Positions 21,418 through 29,013 of a stretch of 32,116 nt of DNA are shown one piece after another; position 1 is the stretch's first letter; each line of letters opens with the position of its first letter. The notes beneath the pieces were generated by a model, which searched no databases, had not been told where the DNA came from, and was given only the letters and a program-made list of their open reading frames with translations. This stretch comes from a virus. The translations under genes were made by a program, and so were the position numbers. Location of the stretch: the IMG/VR virus record IMGVR_UViG_3300034061_000754, positions 1-32,116 of that record; one strand, given 5' to 3'.

Positions 21418-22156
21418 CGCGGTGCTCCAGTGGTCGATCGAGGCGGCGTCCCGCGCCGTCCAGACTTACTGCGGACGGAACTTCACCGAGACCCGGTACT
21501 ACGAGATCCGCGACGGCGGCGAGTCGCGCCGGATGGCGCTCGCGCACTACCCTGTCTCGATCGTGCGCTTCGTCGGGATCGGATGGGACTCGGTGCTGAC
21601 CGTCTCGAGCACGATCTCGACGGACGTGGTCGCGACCGTGGCGGTCGACCCGACGCAGATCCACCTCTACAGGATGTCGAGCACGGGAACCGACACGACG
21701 ACCAACGTGAACTTCGCCAACCATCAGACGAGCGGAGAGGTCGTCACGCATATCAACACCATCACGGGATTCTCTGCTTCCCTGATTCTCGACGTGCCGG
21801 CGGTCTACATCCGCAAGCTCGCGGGACGATCGCTCAAGAACGGTCCCGCGTACCTCGAGGCTCCGACAGACGGTCTCGAGGACTACCAGGTCGACCTCGA
21901 CTCAGGAATCATCTACGGACAGCAGCTCCCGATCCATCGGTCGGTGCTCGTCGACTACACCGCCGGCTACGCGACGATCCCATACGACGTCGAGAACGCG
22001 ACCATCTCGATCGCCGCTCGCCTGTTCCGTGACAGGACGCGCGATCCAGGAGTGACGAGCGAGAGCCTCGGCGGGTACTCGTACTCGCGCCGCGGATCAT
22101 CCGAGATCGACGCGACCGAGGCGAAGATGCTCGCTCCGTACAGGAGGCTTCGGTGA
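21341..22156 (+). CDS. Head-tail connector (HK97 gp6-like adaptor)
   Basis: A 271-aa protein. The N-terminal ~40 residues (LTTLAKLKTWLGITTVADDAVLQWSIEAASRAVQTYCGR) and the C-terminal helix (DYTAGYATIPYDVENATISIAARLF) are the signature of gp6-like adaptors that form a ring under the portal. Between them is an enlarged beta domain (~50-190), making it over twice the length of HK97 gp6. AGGAAGG lies upstream of ATG 21341. Confidence 0.8.
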   Translation: MQIDSNPLTTLAKLKTWLGITTVADDAVLQWSIEAASRAVQTYCGRNFTETRYYEIRDGGESRRMALAHYPVSIVRFVGIGWDSVLTVSSTISTDVVATVAVDPTQIHLYRMSSTGTDTTTNVNFANHQTSGEVVTHINTITGFSASLILDVPAVYIRKLAGRSLKNGPAYLEAPTDGLEDYQVDLDSGIIYGQQLPIHRSVLVDYTAGYATIPYDVENATISIAARLFRDRTRDPGVTSESLGGYSYSRRGSSEIDATEAKMLAPYRRLR

Positions 22157-22533
22157 GCATCTCGAGCCTCGTGTCCGAGTTCGGACAGACGCTCTACCTC
22201 TATCGTCCGACGAACACGGTGAGCTCGGACGGCAAGCCGCTGCGCACCTATGCGCAGGTCACGAGCTTCACTGGATTCATTCAGCCTGGAGCGCAGGGTC
22301 AGGACGTCCTCGAGGGACGGCAGAGCGGAAGGACGGGTGGAACGATCTATGTCTCTGGCACGCTCGACGTGCGGATCGACGACGAGATCTACTCGGGTAC
22401 GAGCGGCACGGTCGACCGATGGCGCGTCACAGGCGCGTCGAATCCAGGAGAGGTCGGACGTCTGTCCGCGAGCCATCGCCTCAACATGACCGCGATCGAC
22501 GTCACCGAGGTCGAGCCGAGGATCACGCCATGA
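22153..22533 (+). CDS. Head closure / head-tail joining protein
   Basis: A 126-aa beta-barrel protein. The stretch QTLYLYRPTNTVSSDGKPLRTYAQVTSFTGFIQP and the later LDVRIDDEIYSGTSGTVDRWRVTGA match the pattern of phage head-tail joining proteins (SPP1 gp16/HK97 gp7 type), which plug the portal after packaging. GTG 22153 overlaps the adaptor stop. It ends in an ATGA-like overlap with the next gene. Confidence 0.75.
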   Translation: MSISSLVSEFGQTLYLYRPTNTVSSDGKPLRTYAQVTSFTGFIQPGAQGQDVLEGRQSGRTGGTIYVSGTLDVRIDDEIYSGTSGTVDRWRVTGASNPGEVGRLSASHRLNMTAIDVTEVEPRITP

Positions 22534-23045
22534 CGCCGCAGCAGGGACCGATCATCGACATGGCGCTCGTACGCGCGAAGACGCAGGCTGCGGTCGCCGA
22601 GGCTCTGAATGCCTCCATGCTGATCCTCAGCTCCTCGATCCGCACGATGCTGAGCCAGCCTGGAACGGGGATGCAGTACTTTCGCGGCCAGGGATTCGGA
22701 CGGCGCAGGAACCGACGTCAGGCAGGCGTCCACGTCGCGTCCGCTCCAGGCAGGCCGCCTGCCGTCGATACGAACCGCCTGCGCGCATCCTTCACGGTCT
22801 CGTCGGTCCCGAAGCAGGGATCGCGCTCATCTGGCACCGACGCATTCGTCGCGAACGTGCAGGAGCCGACGCGCACCGTCCTGACCTTCGGATCGCGCGT
22901 GCCGTATGCGGTGTTCCTCGAGTTCGGGACTCGCCGCGTGCGCCGTCGTCCATACATCGCGCCGACGCTCGAGAAGTTCCGTCCGAAGCTGCCGGCGATC
23001 TTCGCGGTCGCCTTCAAGCGCCACTTCCCGAGGGTCAAGGCATGA
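22530..23045 (+). CDS. HK97 gp10-like tail completion/neck protein
   Basis: A 171-aa protein. The gp10-family marker is the C-terminal VPYAVFLEFGTRRVRRRPYIAPTLEKF (~128-155), in which an 'E-F-G-T' and 'P-x-I-x-P' pair closes the fold. Upstream is an Arg-rich linker and a helical N-terminus. Such proteins sit at the neck between head-closure and tail terminator. ATG 22530 overlaps the preceding stop; the longer frame upstream runs in the previous gene. Confidence 0.78.
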   Translation: MTPQQGPIIDMALVRAKTQAAVAEALNASMLILSSSIRTMLSQPGTGMQYFRGQGFGRRRNRRQAGVHVASAPGRPPAVDTNRLRASFTVSSVPKQGSRSSGTDAFVANVQEPTRTVLTFGSRVPYAVFLEFGTRRVRRRPYIAPTLEKFRPKLPAIFAVAFKRHFPRVKA

Positions 23046-23443
23046 GCGCGAAGGCGATGCTCGACGCGATCTGGACGCGCCTGCAGGCTTCGACGGTCTA
23101 CTCGACGGTCGGAGGCAGAATTGGCTTGTCGGAACTGCCGGCGAACACGGCGCTTCCGCTGGTCGTATACGACTTCGAGTCTGCGCCGACCTGCGAGAAG
23201 CTCTTCGGGAGCGTCGAGCGGTTCGAGGGGATTCTCGTCTTCCGCATCTACCAGAGCGCGGCCGCGGGGAACACGCTGCACACGGTCTCGGCAGACCTGC
23301 TGACCGCGATGAGCGCCACGATCTCGCCGACCGGGTTCGACAGGCTGACCGCCGTCAGGATCTCCGTTGGGTCGCCTTCATTCGAGGACGACGGGTGGAC
23401 GATGGTAGACAGGTACAGGGTCGTTGGATACCGAACAAGCTGA
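23042..23443 (+). CDS. Tail terminator protein (DUF3168-like)
   Basis: A 133-aa protein with a helical N-terminus (KAMLDAIWTRLQAS) then GLSELPANTALPLVVYDF, a strand-rich centre and HTVSADLLTAMSAT, the order seen in DUF3168/lambda gpU-type terminators. It caps the growing tail tube and joins it to the neck. Position between gp10-like and tube genes agrees. ATG overlaps the previous stop. Confidence 0.75.
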   Translation: MSAKAMLDAIWTRLQASTVYSTVGGRIGLSELPANTALPLVVYDFESAPTCEKLFGSVERFEGILVFRIYQSAAAGNTLHTVSADLLTAMSATISPTGFDRLTAVRISVGSPSFEDDGWTMVDRYRVVGYRTS

Positions 23444-23452
23444 GGCAAAGAA

Positions 23453-23920
23453 ATGGCAATCGACCAATACATCGTCGGCAATGACGGAGACGTGAGCTTC
23501 TCGATCGGAGGCACGGCTCAGAGCTTCATGAAGGTCACGACCTTCACCGCGAACCTCTCGCGGAACGTCTCGGTCATCACCGGCTTCGGCGACACCGGCG
23601 GACGCCGTCGCCTCGGGATGCTCGACCTGACAGGCACGCTCTCAGGCGTCGCAGGCGTCGGCGTCGCGACCGTTACGACGAGCACGAACTCCATCTTCTC
23701 GCAGGACTTCTCGAGTCCAGTGACGAACAGCACGAATCACTTGGTGCAGGCGACGCTTACGCTCTACAGCGGCACCGCGGCGACCAGCTCCGCGAAGATC
23801 GTCGCCAAGTGCGTTCTCTACAACTGGAGCTTCAACAGCGCGAAGGCCGGCGACTCAACGCTGTCGTGCAACATCGAGAACGCGGATGGCGTCGCGCCAG
23901 TCGTTACCTGGCTGACCTGA
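23453..23920 (+). CDS. Major tail tube protein
   Basis: A 155-aa protein placed between terminator and chaperones. The sequence is a tube-type beta-barrel: IVGNDGDVSFSIGGTAQSFMKVTTFTANLSRNVSV, a GMLDLTGTLSGVAG strand pair, and a closing NWSFNSAKAGDSTLSCNIENAD. Several copies per ring would stack to make the tail tube. AGGCAAAG lies before ATG 23453. Confidence 0.78.
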   Translation: MAIDQYIVGNDGDVSFSIGGTAQSFMKVTTFTANLSRNVSVITGFGDTGGRRRLGMLDLTGTLSGVAGVGVATVTTSTNSIFSQDFSSPVTNSTNHLVQATLTLYSGTAATSSAKIVAKCVLYNWSFNSAKAGDSTLSCNIENADGVAPVVTWLT

Positions 23921-24192
23921 TGAACGAGTTCGAGAAGGCGATGGCGGTGGTGATGCCTGACGGGTCGGACTGGCTCGTCACGGTCGTCCCTCGCTTTGGT
24001 CCCGTGAGGAACCGCAGGATCTCGCCTGGGACGATCACGGAGGAGCAGGCGGTCGAGATCGCGCTTTCGGTCGAGAGGCTCAGGCGCGACCAGCTGCGCG
24101 ACCTGTCGGTCAGGCGCGTCGGCGACAGGAGGCTCGAGGTGCCGACGGCAGGCGATCCGCTGTCGGACCTCATCAGGAGGATCATGGAATGA
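23920..24192 (+). CDS. Small tail-region protein upstream of the chaperones
   Basis: A 90-aa charged protein. ATG 23920 overlaps the tube stop (TGATG). It has an N-terminal strand pair (KAMAVVMPDGSDWLVTVVPRF) and an Arg-rich helix (VERLRRDQLRDLSVRR). It could be a tail-assembly factor; the family is unrecognised. It overlaps the next gene by 4 bp. Confidence 0.65.
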   Translation: MNEFEKAMAVVMPDGSDWLVTVVPRFGPVRNRRISPGTITEEQAVEIALSVERLRRDQLRDLSVRRVGDRRLEVPTAGDPLSDLIRRIME

Positions 24193-24587
24193 ACATGGCT
24201 GCATCGTTTCCCGTCACCGTCAAGGGACGGACGTATGAGCTCCGTCCGCTCACCGTGCGCGAGCGGATGAAGCTCGCGAACATCCACGTCGACCGCGAGC
24301 GTACGAAGGCGATCGACCTCGCTCGAGCGATGGAGGCGAAGGGACGAGAGGCCGCTGAGTTCGTCGCCGCTCGCGTGGACGAGGCGGAGAAGATGAGTTC
24401 CTTCGTGATGAGCTGCTTCTCGCTCGAGGGAGCGATGTCGGTCCTGCTCCTCGCCGCGCGCAGCCATGCCGAGGCTGAGGAGATCGGATCGCTCGTCGAG
24501 CCTGCCGAGATCGGACGCATCGCGGCCATGTGCCTCAACGTGGCGGTCGCTTCTGCCGATGGAACGGATGCAGACTCGGGAAACTGA
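24189..24587 (+). CDS. Tail assembly chaperone (lambda gpG analogue)
   Basis: A 132-aa helical protein. The N-terminus (FPVTVKGRTYELRPLTVRERMKLA) resembles a widely found chaperone motif in which a short beta pair leads into helices. It sits just upstream of the tape measure and ends in a -1 frameshift site (24578-24584). Unshifted translation stops at 24587 and gives this short form, which coats the tape measure and recruits tube subunits. Confidence 0.8.
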   Translation: MNMAASFPVTVKGRTYELRPLTVRERMKLANIHVDRERTKAIDLARAMEAKGREAAEFVAARVDEAEKMSSFVMSCFSLEGAMSVLLLAARSHAEAEEIGSLVEPAEIGRIAAMCLNVAVASADGTDADSGN

Positions 24588-24739
24588 GCGCGCCTCCGCA
24601 ACCGGAGCGGAAGCGCGACCTGCTTGCGGAGGCACACTTGATCGCTCGCACGGCTCCAGGACTCGGAAATCCGCTCGACCTCACCTGCGCTGAGTTCGAC
24701 GAGCACCTGCGCCTCTCGGTGAAGGGTGGCTCCGTTTGA
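24189..24739 (+). CDS. Frameshifted tail assembly chaperone (lambda gpGT analogue)
   Basis: A -1 slip on GGGAAAC (24578-24584), read as G-GGA-AAC in the zero frame, bypasses the stop at 24585 and continues LSAPPQPERKRDLLAEAH to a stop at 24737-24739. The product is 183 aa: 132 shared residues plus a 51-residue T-like extension containing LIARTAPGLGNPLDLTCAEFDEHL. The extension normally contacts the tube protein. The T part has no start codon of its own with a good ribosome-binding site, supporting frameshift expression. Confidence 0.85.
24578..24633 (+). promoter_or_regulatory. -1 programmed ribosomal frameshift signal (GGGAAAC plus stem)
   Basis: The heptamer GGGAAAC (24578-24584) fits X_XXY_YYZ in register and abuts the UGA stop. 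After 7 nt, GCCTCCGCAA (24592-24601) pairs perfectly with TTGCGGAGGC (24624-24633), a 10-bp stem with a 22-nt loop that could host a second helix. Slippery site, spacer and structure are all as expected for lambda-type G/GT control. Confidence 0.88.
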
Positions 24740-25737
24740 TCGCCGGCGACCTCGAGATCCGCATCGCGGCGGTATACGACCAGCTCGGTCGCGACCTCAA
24801 GGCGGCAGAGCAGACGAGCGCTCGGTCAGGCATGGTCTCTGGCCAGCAGTTCGGCCGAGAGTTCGACAATGCCTCCTCGACGTATCTGGCGCAGGCTGCG
24901 AATGGTATCAAGCTCAAGTTCCAGAAGGCGCTTTCAGGAGCGAACCTCGCCGCGACGTTCGCGAACAGCCTTGAGGCAGGAATCCGATCCGGTTCTGCAG
25001 AGGAGTCCGTGAAGGCTGCGATACGAGCGATCCCGATCGTCGGAGGACTGATCGACGCCGTCGCCGATGCTGTCGTCGAAGGCGTCACAGGCGCGAAGGC
25101 GATGGCTGCTGCAGAGGCTGCTCGAGCAGAGCAGGAGAAGAAGGCGGTCGAGTTCCGCACGCGGCTCACGAAGCTCGAGGTCGAGCGCATCCAGACCGTG
25201 CAGCAGGCAGAGGTCGACGCCGCGATGGAGGTCGACAAGCGCAAGGGACTGATCGAGAAGGCGCGGCTCGACATCTTCAACGCGCGCGCTCAGACGAATG
25301 AGCGTCTGGCGCAGAACATCGACAAGCAGGAGCGGGACAAGATCCAGGAGATCCAGCGCCTTCGGGAGCAGGCGATCAAGGACAGGCTCCAGCGCGAGCT
25401 GCGCGCTCTCGACGAGGCGGACGCGAAGGCGAAGCAGATCGAGGACGAGCGAAAGGCGCGCGAGGCGAAGGAGCTCCAGGACAAGAAGGACCGCGAGATC
25501 GCGCGCATCGAGGAGGAGGCGAAGACGAGAGCGTCGACGCTGCGCGAACAGGCAGCCGCCGTGCAGTCGTCCGTCTCGAGCTTCTCGACCTCGTTCGGGA
25601 CGTTCAAGTTCTCGAGCTACACGGAGGCAGAGAAGAAGCAGGTCGACCGCGACATCCTCGACCAGATCAAGTCGATCTACGCCGAGGCTCGCCGGCTTCG
25701 CGATGCGGTGCAGGCTGGCGGCGGAGGGTTCAACTGA
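24736..25737 (+). CDS. Short tape measure protein
   Basis: A 333-aa protein right after the chaperone genes. Residues ~55-140 contain Ala/Gly-rich hydrophobic helices (AAIRAIPIVGGLIDAVADAVVEGVTGAKAMAAAEAA), probably membrane-active on ejection. Residues ~135-275 are one long charged coiled coil. TTG 24736 overlaps the chaperone stop in TTTGA and has GAAGGGTGG before it. At ~1.5 angstrom per residue the tail would be about 50 nm, short for a siphovirus. No lysozyme or peptidase domain is visible. Confidence 0.78.
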   Translation: MIAGDLEIRIAAVYDQLGRDLKAAEQTSARSGMVSGQQFGREFDNASSTYLAQAANGIKLKFQKALSGANLAATFANSLEAGIRSGSAEESVKAAIRAIPIVGGLIDAVADAVVEGVTGAKAMAAAEAARAEQEKKAVEFRTRLTKLEVERIQTVQQAEVDAAMEVDKRKGLIEKARLDIFNARAQTNERLAQNIDKQERDKIQEIQRLREQAIKDRLQRELRALDEADAKAKQIEDERKAREAKELQDKKDREIARIEEEAKTRASTLREQAAAVQSSVSSFSTSFGTFKFSSYTEAEKKQVDRDILDQIKSIYAEARRLRDAVQAGGGGFN

Positions 25738-26555
25738 TGGCGCAGGTGACGGTCGAGGCGCTTGACACGCGATCGCTCTCCGACAGCGGAGGACGCCTTG
25801 TCGGTACGCGGTCATTCTACGTCTATGACGACACGACTCCGATGGTCGAACCGTCGTCGATGCAGTTCGGCACAGGCGGGATGCCTGACTACGGCGAGTC
25901 CTTCCCAGGCGAGCCAGAGGTATTCGCGACCAGCTTCTCGATCGAGGCGGTTCCGAACTCGAACTACGTCTGGCGGATCACGTGGCAGTACATGGCCGGC
26001 GGCGGCGGCGAGATCATCCTTCCGATCGACGTGCAGCCGATGTCGCCTGGGTACGTCACGATATCGCTCGAGTATGGAGGAGAGTTCCGAGACGCATGGA
26101 GAGCGGATCCAGGCTTGACTCTGTGGAGTCCGTCCTACACGGGAACGGACATCGGTGGCACGAAGATCGACGCGGCTGGAGAGCCGACGAGCGTCTTCGT
26201 CCCGATTCAGATGCTGATCGTCGAGGAGACGGTCACTTCTGGCTCGATGGCTTCGCGTTCAATCAACATCAGGCTACAGACAGGCACTCGCAACTCGAGC
26301 GCCTTCTATGGAGCAGAGCGGGGATCGCTGCTCTATGAAGGAGCGAGCGCTCGTCGCGTAAGCCTGACGGCGTATTCGGTGACTCACCGATTCCGATACG
26401 ACGAATGGCAGCACGCTCGGCAGCAGCCACGGATGAACCAGCAGCGGCAGCCGGACGTCGACATCTATGCAGGCATCATCCAGGCGAACTCCGTCCGATG
26501 GGTGCAGCCGTTCCCGAACACCACGAACTTCAACGCACTCTCGGAGAACTTCTGA
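25737..26555 (+). CDS. Distal tail / baseplate-type protein
   Basis: A 272-aa beta-rich protein directly after the tape measure. It has strands such as ATSFSIEAVPNSNYVWRITWQY and an acidic/aromatic centre, then an RxxYDEWQHARQQPR segment. The position is that of Dit/Tal proteins, which cap the tail tip, but I do not recognise the family. ATG overlaps the preceding stop by 1 bp. Confidence 0.65.
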   Translation: MAQVTVEALDTRSLSDSGGRLVGTRSFYVYDDTTPMVEPSSMQFGTGGMPDYGESFPGEPEVFATSFSIEAVPNSNYVWRITWQYMAGGGGEIILPIDVQPMSPGYVTISLEYGGEFRDAWRADPGLTLWSPSYTGTDIGGTKIDAAGEPTSVFVPIQMLIVEETVTSGSMASRSINIRLQTGTRNSSAFYGAERGSLLYEGASARRVSLTAYSVTHRFRYDEWQHARQQPRMNQQRQPDVDIYAGIIQANSVRWVQPFPNTTNFNALSENF

Positions 26556-26926
26556 TGGCAGGCGAGATCACACTGAACGCGAAGATCGCGGTGATAAAGG
26601 GGTCGCTCGTCCAGCGGTTCGACCCAGGAACGCTGTCGCTCGACATGAGCGGCTCGACCGCAGACGGTGCGGTGCAGTCGATCCCGACGACGGCGGCGGG
26701 AACGGCGCTCGACGTGTCGGCGCTCACGACCGCCGGATGGTCGTACTTCTGCAACACGGACTCGACGAACTACATAGACGTCGGCGTCCAGGTCGCAGGC
26801 ACCTTCTATCCTCTGCTCAAGCTGAAGGCCGGTGAGTCGACCATCGCTCGGCTTGGGACGAACAGTCCATACGCTCGAGCAAACACCGCAGCCGTCAACC
26901 TCCAGTATTTCATCTTCAACGACTGA
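26555..26926 (+). CDS. Small tail-tip virion protein
   Basis: A 123-aa protein, ATG overlapping the previous stop. Its core (VGVQVAGTFYPLLKLKAGESTIARLGTNSPYARANTAAVNLQYFIF) resembles a short virion protein often found beside tail-tip genes in marine and planctomycete-type phages. Beta-rich, with no catalytic motif. Likely structural. Confidence 0.6.
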   Translation: MAGEITLNAKIAVIKGSLVQRFDPGTLSLDMSGSTADGAVQSIPTTAAGTALDVSALTTAGWSYFCNTDSTNYIDVGVQVAGTFYPLLKLKAGESTIARLGTNSPYARANTAAVNLQYFIFND

Positions 26927-27681
26927 TGCCTTTCCCCAAGTTCACCAGCGGCGGGTCGGGACGACTGACCTTCGACGTGATGAACGAGCTCTTCGCGCGC
27001 GTCGAGAAGCTCGAGGGTAAGGCGCGTCCAAGCGGACTCGAGCTGCCGCAGATGAAGCACGCCTTCTTCGCGAAGGTCACGGCGCAGAACCTGTCGCCGA
27101 ACCAGCATCAGTTCAGCTTCGCGGAGGTCTGCAGGCAGAACCCGCAGACCGCGTACAGCGGCACGCTCGACCCTGCGGCATGGACGCCGGTGAACGGGGG
27201 ACAGACGAGCGCCGGCGTGCCGCTAGCAGGAGGCACGGTCAGCTCGTTCCGCTATCCGATCATCGGAAGCGGGATCACGGTCGGCACGATCCTGCCGATC
27301 GTCGCGAGCGTCGACGAGAAGGGAAACCTGGTCTACGTTCCGATCCAGGCAGGTGGAGGCAGCGTTTCATTCCCAGCAAAGATCGTCTCATCGACTTCCG
27401 TAACGCTGAATCAGCAGTGGAGATACACTGTTAGAAGAGTTCAGCGAACCCCTGGCGGTTTTACCGACGTTCCTGGAGCACCGGATGTAACTGCCTGGAA
27501 TGGTGCAGAATATGTAATCGACGCGCCTCCGATCTTCGGTGTCGGAATGCAGCCGCCGCAGAGCGGGACGCTGCAGATGATCCGTCAGCCGATCCTAAAC
27601 TTCGTCGTCGTAATAGTGACCGATGACGGCTTTGGGGAGCTCGTCTTCTCCATGCCGAACGGATACAGGGTGATCTGCTGA
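26926..27681 (+). CDS. Tail-tip protein with a mosaic adhesin-like domain
   Basis: A 251-aa protein. The N-terminus (RLTFDVMNELFARVEKLEG) is a short coiled coil also seen in small tail-tip proteins. Residues ~145-215 (FPAKIVSSTSVTLNQQWRYTVRRVQ, TAWNGAEYV) resemble a domain repeated in phage receptor-binding proteins. That stretch (about 27,360-27,530) is AT-richer than its surroundings, suggesting domain exchange. Starts with a 1-bp overlap, no strong ribosome-binding site. Confidence 0.6.
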   Translation: MPFPKFTSGGSGRLTFDVMNELFARVEKLEGKARPSGLELPQMKHAFFAKVTAQNLSPNQHQFSFAEVCRQNPQTAYSGTLDPAAWTPVNGGQTSAGVPLAGGTVSSFRYPIIGSGITVGTILPIVASVDEKGNLVYVPIQAGGGSVSFPAKIVSSTSVTLNQQWRYTVRRVQRTPGGFTDVPGAPDVTAWNGAEYVIDAPPIFGVGMQPPQSGTLQMIRQPILNFVVVIVTDDGFGELVFSMPNGYRVIC

Positions 27682-28046
27682 TGAGCTCTCTACCGACGAC
27701 TTTCAACCTCGCCGACCGCTCGCTGCGTCCGAACCGCCGTCTCGCCGCAAGGCTGCTGCCGGCGGCGAAGCTGACGGTCTACGAGTGTCCGCAGTCGCGG
27801 ACGTGCAGCGTCACCTCGGTCGTGGTCGCGAACGTGACCGCCGCAGCCGAGGAGGTCGACCTGCATCACGTGATCCCGACCGAGAGCGCTGGAACCTCCA
27901 ACGCTCTGCTCTATTCGGTCTCCGTCGCCGCCAACAGCACGATGGTCGTGGAGCTGCCGATCACGCTGACCGCAGGCGACAAGCTGGTCGCTCAGGGTTC
28001 GACGGCTTCCGCGCTCTGCGTCACGGTCTACGGGTCTGACGGATGA
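27681..28046 (+). CDS. Small beta-sandwich virion protein
   Basis: A 121-aa protein. The pattern AKLTVYECPQSRTCSVTSVVVANVTAAAEEVDLHHV, then LLYSVSVAANSTMVVELPITLTAGDKLVAQGSTASALCVTVYG, is typical of a small structural phage protein of a type I have seen in tail-tip cassettes. Beta-rich throughout. ATG 27681 overlaps the previous stop. Confidence 0.65.
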   Translation: MSSLPTTFNLADRSLRPNRRLAARLLPAAKLTVYECPQSRTCSVTSVVVANVTAAAEEVDLHHVIPTESAGTSNALLYSVSVAANSTMVVELPITLTAGDKLVAQGSTASALCVTVYGSDG

Positions 28047-28720
28047 CGTGGGAGACGTTTCCGTGCTGCTGCGGTCCTGGGCAATGCTGTCCATGCAATC
28101 CGTTCTACGGAGGCACGACCGCATGGCGCGTGAAGTGGAGCGGCCTGGTCTCGGCGAGTCCGAACCTTGATTGCTCATGCGTCGCACAGAACGCCGTCGA
28201 TCTTGGCAATGGATTCGGCGAGGCATCAATGCTCGTCAGCTCCCATCAATCGACGCGCGGAGAGTACGTCGCGACCTGGGTCAACACGACCAACGTGCTC
28301 AGTCCTTCATTCTGCACGCTCACCGGCTTCACCGAGGATCCCGACCTGAACCCGAAGATCTTGGCGCAGGACTATTTCGTTCAGCTTCCGAACGGACAGT
28401 GCGGACCGTTTCCAAACAGGACTCGGTATGTCGCCGGTTCATGGCGTGTCCGAATGACATTGTCGCCTCCGATCTTTCCATGTCCGACCAACAGCCTGAC
28501 CGTGCCTCGTCCGTGGATCGTCACGGCGGGAGTCCAGGGGATCGCGAACTTCGTCTTCAGGGGTAGCACTAGCTGCACGTCTCCAGGTCCGTTCGCTCTA
28601 GACCTGCAGGCTTCAGTCGTCAATGCCGTGCAGCTTCCATCCCCTTCAGGATCATTCGACTGCGCTTCGACTCCTGCAGGAGTCCTTTCGTGGAACGCGG
28701 GGACGGTCTCGGTGGCATGA
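28043..28720 (+). CDS. Cys-rich tail/adhesin protein
   Basis: A 225-aa protein whose first 20 residues hold CCC-GPGQ-CC-P-C, plus scattered Cys later (CSC, FCTLTG, QCGPF, FPCP, SCTS). The rest is Ser/Thr/Asn-rich beta structure. The N-terminal Cys cluster could bind metal or form disulphides in the assembled virion; dense cysteines are unusual in phage tails. It sits between tail-tip genes, so an adhesin or tip protein is likely. Confidence 0.6.
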   Translation: MTWETFPCCCGPGQCCPCNPFYGGTTAWRVKWSGLVSASPNLDCSCVAQNAVDLGNGFGEASMLVSSHQSTRGEYVATWVNTTNVLSPSFCTLTGFTEDPDLNPKILAQDYFVQLPNGQCGPFPNRTRYVAGSWRVRMTLSPPIFPCPTNSLTVPRPWIVTAGVQGIANFVFRGSTSCTSPGPFALDLQASVVNAVQLPSPSGSFDCASTPAGVLSWNAGTVSVA

Positions 28721-29013
28721 GCGGATGTCGATACATGGTCGGCGGATCATGCTCAAGCAGGCTTGCGCTGCCTGTCTACGGCGCTCGTCCGTCTCCTGCT
28801 ACCTGCGAGCAGTGCGAGTTCCGAAACGGAATCCGCGGACTCGGCGATCTGGTCGCGCTTGCGATCTCGTACACGCCGTTCAAGTCGATGCAGGGGAAGT
28901 GCGGCGCCTGCAAGCAGAGGCAGGATGCCTTGAACCATGCCATGCCGACGAAGGCGTGCGGATGCGCGAACCGCTCGGCGCAAGCCGATGAGAGCGGAAA
29001 GGCGGCACCATGA
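28717..29013 (+). CDS. Small Cys-rich zinc-site protein in the tail operon
   Basis: A 98-aa protein. Two CxxC pairs, CEQC (~30-33) and CGAC (~62-65), flank GIRGLGDLVALAI, and KQRQDALNHAMP follows. This 'CxxC-GLGD-CxxC-R..ALN' layout recurs in small proteins of related phages and suggests one zinc site. Function unknown. ATG 28717 overlaps the previous stop; the longer frame upstream is not supported. Confidence 0.65.
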   Translation: MSGCRYMVGGSCSSRLALPVYGARPSPATCEQCEFRNGIRGLGDLVALAISYTPFKSMQGKCGACKQRQDALNHAMPTKACGCANRSAQADESGKAAP

